Below, piece by piece: positions 17,174-22,326 of a stretch of 22,326 bases of DNA. Both the position numbers and the translations under genes were made by a program. The DNA comes from M0108 sp044228795 (lineage in GTDB: Bacteria; Pseudomonadota; Gammaproteobacteria; Chromatiales; Chromatiaceae): NCBI GenBank assembly GCA_044228795.1, contig JBGAUE010000050.1, positions 1 to 22,326 on the forward strand, in the 5' to 3' direction. The notes beneath the pieces are model-generated. The model saw only the letters and a program-made list of their open reading frames with translations, was not told the origin of the DNA and ran no database searches. Position 1 is the stretch's first letter, and the number at the start of each line of letters is the position of its first letter.

Positions 17174-19225
17174 TCAGTAATCCAGGTCATCAAAGAGACA
17201 CCCTTGGCGGTCCTCGATCGGCGGTAGGGTGACTCGCGCAGCATGCCGAACAGGTCTAACGAGGGTATGCTCTTCCATGCGTACTAGCACGTCATCTGAT
17301 GCGATTCGTTTCGATAGCCACCGCTCAGTCCACCAGCGGGCGATTTCCTGGGTGCTTTTGGCCGGGCTGTTCAGATCGAAGATGTAATCCGGCTCGTCGT
17401 CCATCCCAAGGAGAAACCCCCTCAAGTTGTGTACTACTGGAACGCCGTAGACGATGCGCTGCCGCCCGTGTTGCAAGAGCGTTTCTGCGGGGAGATGGAG
17501 TTCGTCGAGCCCATCTCGAATTTTCCGGAGTTTAGGACTCACACCCTCACCGAAGATGCTGTTTACGCGCTGGCCGTTGCTGGATTGCTGTACGAGTTTG
17601 ACGAGAGCATCAACAGTTTCCGAACTAAAGTGAGAGGTACCGAAGGCTTCCGACCTACCGAGTTCCCGGTAGGCGAGTTGTCCGCCGGGTTTGCCACCTA
17701 TACGCTCTGTTGGCATGGTGAGGCGGTTGTACTGGCTTGAACCAATCCCGTAGAGGGAAGTTGTCCCGAGAAAGGCGAGTTGTGAGGGGCGTACGATGGG
17801 ACGTCCGGCCATCGATGATGCTATCTCACTCTCTTGCTGGACGTACTTTTTTTGGTAGGCGGCGATGACCTCCGGACTCACCGCTAACATCGACACCAGT
17901 TTGCCGCCTAGGATCAGATTATAAGGGGCTATGGCACCGCATACCGTGATGTCTGCTATAGCGATCCCGACACGGTCAGCTTTGGCCTTCCGGAGAACGT
18001 TCTTGACTACCCTGCGGCCTTCCGCGTTGTCGAGTAACGCACGCATGTCATCAACGGAGGGCGAAATTGACAGGTACTTCTGGAGGACCATGCGGGAGCG
18101 CAGCATGTTGGCAAGTAAAAGCGCCCGCTTACTGCGGTAGAGATGGCTCCTGGCCCGCCCGCGCCAGTGTGCCGAAATATTTTCGCCATTGCGGCGCTTC
18201 ATGGAGCGCTTCAACTCCTGACAACCTGCGAGGCGGTGATGGAGTGTACGCTGCTTGTCGCTGTAATCTGTCAGACGGTCTACGACCTGAAATGATGGCG
18301 TTCGCATATCCGCTGGGGTGAGTAACTGCTCCTCAATAAAGTCGTCTAAAAATATCTCGCCTAGCGCTGTCTCTATGGTCTTTTGGAGCCACACGCCGAT
18401 CTCTGGTGATGGCGACTCGGAGACAAACTTCAGAAACGTATCAGGGTTCCATCCGATCCACTCGTCTCGCTCGCGGATTTGGACGACCGGGCTGCCTATG
18501 GAGCCGATCCCTATGACTGGATGAAAATGCTTCGCGCCGTCGCGCACGAGAAATCCCATTGAGCGGCCCGGTGTGCTCGCGTACTGGTTAGTCCAGGTAT
18601 GCCGGAAATATCGCCAAATATCCTGAAGGCGGAGACCCGTATGCTCGCAGCATTCCTGGGAATCGACGAATTGGAGGTATGGGTCGACCACCCTCCGTAA
18701 TGCTTGCAGACGCTCATGCAAAGGGAGTCCTCGGGCCGCCCTCAGCGAATCGGCGAGTTCCCGTCCGTCCCGTATCAACGAGTAGATCGAGACGAAGTGC
18801 CCCTTGTAAACGGACCTCCTTTCCATACCCGCGATGAAACTTCGAGTAGCGGGCTCACGTAATTGTTCGTTTCGTTTAACCAACTCCTGGGCGCGAACCC
18901 GCGCCTTCTCGCTCATTGGCTCGAGTCGCTCCTGATCAGGTCTTTTAACCTCTACGCCCCCATTGTCGCAAACACGAATCGACCATCGTTGTCTGGCGAG
19001 ATCGCTTAGAATCGACAACGCAGCCCGTAGGGCTGTCGTACGTTCGGACTCCCCAACGCGAATGAGGAAGGTGTCCAGAGCGATGTCAAGGTAGGATGCG
19101 GACTCGTCCTCGCCCAGCAACCTCGATAGGCGAACTGCATGATCTCGGAACGCCTGCTGCGCTGCTCCCCGCTCTGAAAATGGGGGCGAGAGCAACACCC
19201 AGCTGTTGTAAGCCTGATGGCTCAC
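17174..19225 (-). CDS. druA: DUF4338 / DruA-like Druantia-type defence protein
   Basis: The 683-residue protein shows features I associate with the DUF4338 (DruA) family. These are HFHPVIGIGSIGSPVVQIRE followed by RDEWIGW (234-258), ITVCGAIAPYNLILGGKLVS (426-445), SEIASSMAGRP (466-476), LGTTSLYGIGSSQYNRL (486-502), RVNSIFGEGVSPKLRKIRDG (553-572) and LLQHGRQRIVYGVP (583-596). DruA is a hallmark of Druantia type I; its biochemical role is not established. The N-terminal ~200 residues are helical and unassigned, and Cys192-Cys193 is the only obvious Cys pair. Translation starts at GTG 19225, three bases after the MORC-like stop, so coupling is likely. The gene order MORC-DruA-unknown-SNF2 is not that of type I Druantia. 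Family assignment is from remembered motifs, not a search. Confidence 0.82.
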   Translation of the reverse strand: MSHQAYNSWVLLSPPFSERGAAQQAFRDHAVRLSRLLGEDESASYLDIALDTFLIRVGESERTTALRAALSILSDLARQRWSIRVCDNGGVEVKRPDQERLEPMSEKARVRAQELVKRNEQLREPATRSFIAGMERRSVYKGHFVSIYSLIRDGRELADSLRAARGLPLHERLQALRRVVDPYLQFVDSQECCEHTGLRLQDIWRYFRHTWTNQYASTPGRSMGFLVRDGAKHFHPVIGIGSIGSPVVQIRERDEWIGWNPDTFLKFVSESPSPEIGVWLQKTIETALGEIFLDDFIEEQLLTPADMRTPSFQVVDRLTDYSDKQRTLHHRLAGCQELKRSMKRRNGENISAHWRGRARSHLYRSKRALLLANMLRSRMVLQKYLSISPSVDDMRALLDNAEGRRVVKNVLRKAKADRVGIAIADITVCGAIAPYNLILGGKLVSMLAVSPEVIAAYQKKYVQQESEIASSMAGRPIVRPSQLAFLGTTSLYGIGSSQYNRLTMPTERIGGKPGGQLAYRELGRSEAFGTSHFSSETVDALVKLVQQSSNGQRVNSIFGEGVSPKLRKIRDGLDELHLPAETLLQHGRQRIVYGVPVVHNLRGFLLGMDDEPDYIFDLNSPAKSTQEIARWWTERWLSKRIASDDVLVRMEEHTLVRPVRHAARVTLPPIEDRQGCLFDDLDY

Positions 19226-19228
19226 GAT

Positions 19229-20785
19229 TCACCCGTTGAGGAATGTCGCGAGGGTATCGCTCCAACCACTCCGCAGTTGCTCTGCGAGTTTCAAGGAGTC
19301 TCCGTCCTCGAGCAGCGCTTCAGTCCGTGCGGCAGCTAGGAGCAAAAGATCAATCTGGGAGCGCATGGTTTCATCACGAGGATCCTCGGACTCCAGCAAA
19401 GGCTTATATATAAGCTTGTAGAAGGGGTGTTCCGGATTAAGCACGAGCAGGAGTCTCCCGTTTTCACGGGCGTAGTCGAAAAACGTGGTGTCCGAAAGTG
19501 CTGCCGGAAGGATACGATATTGTGTTGCGCCACCTGCATCTTCTTTATTCTTGGTGGGCGGGGGTAGCTTCTTATCGAGAATGCCAAGCACGCGGCTATC
19601 CCGGGGCCGTGGACTTGAAGGTAGGGGTGTCAGCAAATCGTCCTTCTCGTTCGCCCGGCCCTCCGAGGTAGTGAAGCGCTCCGCGATCTTTGTATTGAGA
19701 TGTGCCTTACGAACACGGCTATTCAATGCGCGTGCCGTGGCTTCGATATCTGAACTCAACGCGTCAATCAAGTGGGGCCGTGGCCGGATCTGCTGTTTGG
19801 TGTGAGTGATCCCGAATGCTTCATCAAGTATGGGATCAAACCGGATCTCGCACCGCCACCAATCGTCATAATTCTCCCTGCGTTTGCTACCGAGGAAGAA
19901 CCAGCCGTAATCGACCTCCCGACCACCTCGGACAATGGAGACACCCGCACCTTTCGAGATGCCGCGGGCCCGCTTCTCTTCATTACGGAGTTTGGCCCAT
20001 TCGGAGACTGGGAGTTCAGAGAACCGCACCCGAACAAAGCCTATAGTGTTTGAATCATCTGGATTCGAGGAGACCTCATAGACCATTTCCTCTGCAAATT
20101 GTGTTGCTCCGCTAAACATTGCACGAGGGTGGAGGAAGAGCGGGTCGACAGGTTCCACGATGTCTCCATTGACAGAGATCGACACCCCATTCCAGAGAAA
20201 GTGGCGGAACTTTCGCCCCAGCGTAAAAAGTAATTTTCTGGATAACGTAGAAATTCTTCGGTTGTCGAGGCGATCGCAGCGCGTCCAGGTCACCGCTGTC
20301 CCGGAGCGATGACCATTAACAAAACTCGGTCGAGGGACCGAGTTTGGTTTTGGCACCACGGTAAGAGCCCCGGAGGCGATTTCATCTAGGTCTAGGTAAG
20401 AGTTAAGCACATCACCCTGATATGAATTCCAAGTATGTACAGCCACGTGCTGGGCTTGGCTTAGGGAACTGTTGGGGAGCCCCATCCCGTATCTACCAAG
20501 CCCCTCACGATCGTTGAAACGGGTGGTCCCGCCGAACCGGAGGGCTGTACGTAGGGTACGTGAGTCCATCCCACATCCGTTGTCTATGACCTTGAGTACA
20601 AGCGGGTGCTTTTCCCGATCGTCGGCGGAAAACAGTATTGAAATCTCTGTTGCTCCAGCTTGCAAGGAGTTGTCCACGAGTTCGGCGACAGCGCTTGAGG
20701 TGTCCTTATAGCCAGAGTCACGGGTAGCTCGGATAAAGTTGTCCAGCGCCACAATCGAGAAATCCTTTTCATCTAATGTATTCAT
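19229..20785 (-). CDS. MORC-like GHKL (Hsp90/MutL-fold) ATPase
   Basis: The 518-residue protein has an N-terminal Bergerat-fold ATP-binding domain. The N box is AELVDNSLQAGA, with catalytic Glu35 and metal-binding Asn39. The G1 box is DNGCGMD (68-74), and the G2 lid is GLGRYGMGLPNSSLSQ (95-110). MORC and MutL relatives use this domain as an ATP-driven dimerising clamp on DNA. Prokaryotic MORC-like proteins have been described in restriction-type operons next to Snf2 helicases, as seen here. A transducer-like S5-type region follows (residues ~190-360) and the last ~150 residues are variable. No histidine-kinase phosphoacceptor domain is present. The ATG at 20785 has GGAG about 10 bases upstream. 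It is first in the four-gene minus-strand operon, so expression of that arm depends on sequence upstream of it. Confidence 0.92.
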   Translation of the reverse strand: MNTLDEKDFSIVALDNFIRATRDSGYKDTSSAVAELVDNSLQAGATEISILFSADDREKHPLVLKVIDNGCGMDSRTLRTALRFGGTTRFNDREGLGRYGMGLPNSSLSQAQHVAVHTWNSYQGDVLNSYLDLDEIASGALTVVPKPNSVPRPSFVNGHRSGTAVTWTRCDRLDNRRISTLSRKLLFTLGRKFRHFLWNGVSISVNGDIVEPVDPLFLHPRAMFSGATQFAEEMVYEVSSNPDDSNTIGFVRVRFSELPVSEWAKLRNEEKRARGISKGAGVSIVRGGREVDYGWFFLGSKRRENYDDWWRCEIRFDPILDEAFGITHTKQQIRPRPHLIDALSSDIEATARALNSRVRKAHLNTKIAERFTTSEGRANEKDDLLTPLPSSPRPRDSRVLGILDKKLPPPTKNKEDAGGATQYRILPAALSDTTFFDYARENGRLLLVLNPEHPFYKLIYKPLLESEDPRDETMRSQIDLLLLAAARTEALLEDGDSLKLAEQLRSGWSDTLATFLNG

Positions 20786-20953
20786 ATGGATGGCTCCAAA
20801 GCTGGGTGGGTTGGTCTGGTTACCTGATACGACGGCCGCCTTCTTCCTGGAAGTATGATGTAGTATCGTCTCCTGGGATTAAAAAGCTGCACAGAATTCT
20901 TCCGTACTCATGCCGTCAATGCCAAGAACCTCTTGGCCAGAGAAATTCTCGTC
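20786..20953. other. Upstream region of the MORC-like operon
   Basis: This stretch must contain the promoter of the minus-strand operon, but I find no hexamer pair good enough to call. The minus-strand text GATACTACATCATACT (around 20850-20866) holds -10-like hexamers without a good -35. The sequence also continues, in one frame, the decayed gene upstream of it (DENFSGQEVLGIDGMSTEEF then TAA near 20881). The operon promoter may therefore have been recruited from degenerate coding sequence. Confidence 0.35.
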
Positions 20954-21379
20954 CTATTCATCCGCCATCCAATCCGCATCTACTTGAGAAGAGTCGAATG
21001 GGCCTTGCAACGCATTGTCTGGCGTACGGAACAGCAAGACATGGGTACCGTCGTTCTCCTTCAACGCGTAACTATCCTGCGAGGTTACGAACTCGTAGGC
21101 TTTACCTGATTCAGTTGGATCGCCACATTATCTAGCAGCCGCTTCCGGGTGACGATTTCCGCGCTAGCCTCCTGAGCGAAGGCAAGTTGGTGGCGTAACT
21201 TGGAAAGTCTGGCCAACCACGGCTTATTTTTTGGCCAAGCGTCATGCATCAGGCGCCCTTTGCCGCCATGTGCGGTAGCCACTCTCTACACGGCCAAGCT
21301 GATCCTCAAGGCTAGCGAACAAGGGTGTCTGTCCCTGCGTGGGACTGGCTGTTACATATGGAACCTGCGCATTGAGCAT
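20954..21379 (-). pseudogene. Frameshifted gene coupled to the small conserved protein
   Basis: An ATG at 21379 follows the stop of the upstream small gene by three bases, with GAGGA as ribosome-binding site. Frame 1 reads MLNAQVPYVTASPTQ...LFASLEDQLGRVESG...RQRAPDA and then meets TGA. One frame over it continues AWPKNKPWLARLSKLRHQL to LLDNVAI. A third frame continues DPTESGKAYEFVTSQDSYAL...VLLFRTPDNALQGPFDSS...DWMADE to TAG at 20956-20954. Two frameshifts therefore separate three coherent segments of one protein of about 140 residues. The family is not recognised. The lesions are near 21245 and 21125. This is a formerly intact operon partner of the small protein at 21383-21709 and marks the island's right flank as decaying. 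Confidence 0.6.
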
Positions 21380-21382
21380 GTG

Positions 21383-21709
21383 TCAGTAATCCTCGGGTAA
21401 CAGGACCGTTGTGGAGGACCGGTCGGCCTCGGTGATGATCCAGACCTTGAAGCCGTCCTCGAATTGGTAAGCGCTCAGCAGCCGGTCACCATTCTGGAGT
21501 GCCGCGTCATTCGCGGCGGCATCTTCCTGGGCCATGTCACCCCAATCACCCAGCGCGTGACGGTAGAGCATGGTCTGGACGATGTGAGCTTGACCACGCC
21601 CGCCCAGGGTCGTCTGAGCATTGGCGGTAATGACGATGTAGCCAAGTTCGAAAAGCGGTGCGGTCATGCCCATGCTGGCCCCCGGCATGATGATGTTTGT
21701 GCTATGCAT
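21383..21709 (-). CDS. Small conserved genomic-island protein
   Basis: The product is 108 residues from the ATG at 21709, or 94 from an internal ATG at 21667 (MTAPLFELGYIVITANAQ), which matches the usual family start better. The C-terminal block LLSAYQFEDGFKVWIITEAD followed by RSSTTVLLPEDY belongs to a widespread small protein of proteobacterial plasmids and islands. Databases often label that family, on thin evidence, as plasmid-related or as a type I restriction subunit M. I see no catalytic motif and would not read it as a methyltransferase. Its function is unknown. The frame is intact although its downstream partner is broken. It lies about 600 bases upstream of the MORC-like operon on the same strand, but is probably part of the flanking element rather than the defence system. 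Confidence 0.75.
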   Translation of the reverse strand: MHSTNIIMPGASMGMTAPLFELGYIVITANAQTTLGGRGQAHIVQTMLYRHALGDWGDMAQEDAAANDAALQNGDRLLSAYQFEDGFKVWIITEADRSSTTVLLPEDY

Positions 21710-21849
21710 TGCTAATTCCCAACCGATGGCTAGGTGAGGCTGGAGGCAACTGGGTCCCACAGGGGATGGTCATTCCGGGATCGTCGAGTATTTAGTATAA
21801 CCTAACACCTACCCCCGCTTTAGCACCTGGCGCCCGCGCCCGCCGGGCG

Positions 21850-21880
21850 TATACTTTGGTTACCGTAACAGCTACCGGAG
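21850..21880 (+). promoter_or_regulatory. Candidate promoter/operator and RBS of the umuC remnant
   Basis: A -10-like TATACT lies at 21850-21855, with no strong -35. It is followed by a perfect 11-base palindrome GTTACCGTAAC (21859-21869) and GGAG (21877-21880), 8 bases before the ATG at 21888. UmuC genes are normally repressed by LexA, so the palindrome could be an operator. It does not fit the enterobacterial CTGT-N8-ACAG consensus, with only the ACAG half present. A GC-rich inverted repeat CGCCCG-C-CGGGCG lies just upstream at 21837-21849. Confidence 0.3.
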
Positions 21881-21887
21881 AACCTCC

Positions 21888-22063
21888 ATGCCCCCTGGCA
21901 GAGCGCCACCGGCGGCCACCCTCCCTTACACCTTGGTGGACGTCACAACTGCTATGTGAGCTGCGAGAGGGTCTTCGATTACCCCCTACGCGACCGGTCG
22001 GTGGTGGTGTTATCGAACAATGAGGGTTGATGAGTGGCGGATAGCAAGGAAGCCCAGGCCCTG
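21888..22063 (+). pseudogene. umuC: Decayed umuC (DNA polymerase V catalytic subunit) N-terminal fragment
   Basis: From the ATG at 21888 the frame reads MPPGRAPPAATLPYTLVDV and then loses register at about 21944, where one base appears to be missing. Restoring it gives NNCYVSCERVFDYPLRDRSV then VVLSNNEG, followed by two successive TGA codons and VADSKEAQAL. This aligns with the UmuC start (LVDVNNCYVSCERVF...RPVVVLSNNDGCVVARS.EAKAL), including the Y-family metal-binding Asp. Beyond about 22063 similarity fades and the rest of the polymerase is absent. It is therefore a truncated pseudogene with one frameshift and two nonsense codons. Error-prone polymerase genes are common cargo of plasmids and integrative elements, which fits a decayed mobile element here. 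Confidence 0.72.
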
Positions 22064-22203
22064 CTAGTGCCGGCACCGACGGCGGCGCTCCAGTCCTGGC
22101 CGGTCAGTCACCGCGTTAATCGGGTGACGGAGGACGGGGCGGGTTTGAGGGCGCCTATGGTGGCTGGCTGAGCGCCGCGCATCACCCTACCAACCGGAGC
22201 GCT

Positions 22204-22326
22204 TTACACCCGCATCGCCAACCGCTCCCGCAGCCGGGTGAGGCGTTTTCGGGACTCCCGCCGCTTGACCGCAATCCCCAGCGCCTTCGGTTCCGCGATG
22301 ATCACCACCAGTTTGCGCCCGCGCGT
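22204..22326 (-). CDS. Partial ORF at right edge, C-terminal 40 residues
   Basis: The minus strand is open from the window edge to a TAA at 22206-22204. It encodes a basic tail containing RGRKLVVIIAEPKALGIAVK and a final RLTRLRERLAMRV. The first part suggests a beta strand followed by helix, the end a basic amphipathic helix. I do not recognise the family, and too little is visible to assign a role. It could also be a remnant, given the decayed genes next to it. Confidence 0.4.
   Translation of the reverse strand, partial: TRGRKLVVIIAEPKALGIAVKRRESRKRLTRLRERLAMRV

Noticed and set aside
1908..20785. Complete DISARM system
   Set aside because: An SNF2 helicase and a DUF1998 helicase are present, but there is no methyltransferase (DrmMI/MII), no separate DrmA plus DrmB pair and no PLD-type DrmC.
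1908..20785. Complete canonical Druantia type I, II or III
   Set aside because: DruA-like and DruE-like proteins are present but not in one operon, and no recognisable DruB-D, DruF/G/M or DruH set accompanies them.
21383..21709. Reading the small protein as a type I restriction methylase subunit, as some databases label it
   Set aside because: It is about 100 residues and has none of the HsdM motifs; the label is not supported by the sequence.
1..22326. CRISPR arrays, tRNA genes, integrase genes or flanking att-type direct repeats
   Set aside because: By eye I found no repeat-spacer pattern, no tRNA-like fold and no shared sequence between the left and right flanks; a computed search could still reveal short repeats.

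Overview
The window looks like part of a G+C-rich Gram-negative, probably proteobacterial, chromosome or large mobile element. A phage-type GH108 endolysin/holin cassette, a decayed umuC (DNA polymerase V) reading frame and a small protein typical of proteobacterial genomic islands support this. No rRNA or other taxonomic marker is present, so a finer placement is not possible. I saw no tRNA, CRISPR array, integrase or transposase.

Layout. (1) 1-1237, minus strand: end of a prophage or phage-derived module, with a GH108 endolysin, a holin-like membrane protein coupled to it by an ATGA overlap, and a partial unknown protein running off the left edge. (2) 1238-1907: non-coding or decayed DNA with a broken Cys-rich gene and a candidate promoter for the next operon. 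(3) 1908-11001, plus strand: three overlapping genes, namely a giant DEAH helicase with a DUF1998/MZB-type zinc-binding C-terminal region (DruE-like), a NERD-nuclease/UvrD-like helicase fusion, and an unknown 337-residue protein. (4) 11020-20785, minus strand: four tightly packed genes in transcription order, a MORC-like GHKL ATPase, a DUF4338/DruA-like protein, an unknown ~1,018-residue protein and an SNF2-type helicase. The two operons converge with only 18 bases between their stop codons. (5) 20786-22326: a decayed flank with a frameshifted gene, an intact small conserved protein, a umuC pseudogene and a partial ORF at the right edge.

The core (1908-20785, about 19 kb) reads as one anti-phage or anti-mobile-element island. 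All seven of its genes are open and translationally coupled or nearly so, while genes on both sides are broken. It contains three helicase/translocase engines (DUF1998 DEAH, UvrD-like SF1, SNF2), one GHKL/MORC ATPase, one visible nuclease domain (NERD) and three proteins without clear enzymatic motifs. The DruA-type and DruE-type proteins, hallmarks of Druantia, sit in separate convergent operons. The other partners (MORC, SNF2, NERD-UvrD, the 1,018- and 337-residue proteins) are not the DruB/DruC/DruD set. I know of no named defence system with this exact composition. I infer a Druantia-related or hybrid multi-helicase system; two independent neighbouring systems remain the main alternative. 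No DNA methyltransferase, reverse transcriptase or TIR/SIR2 effector was recognised.
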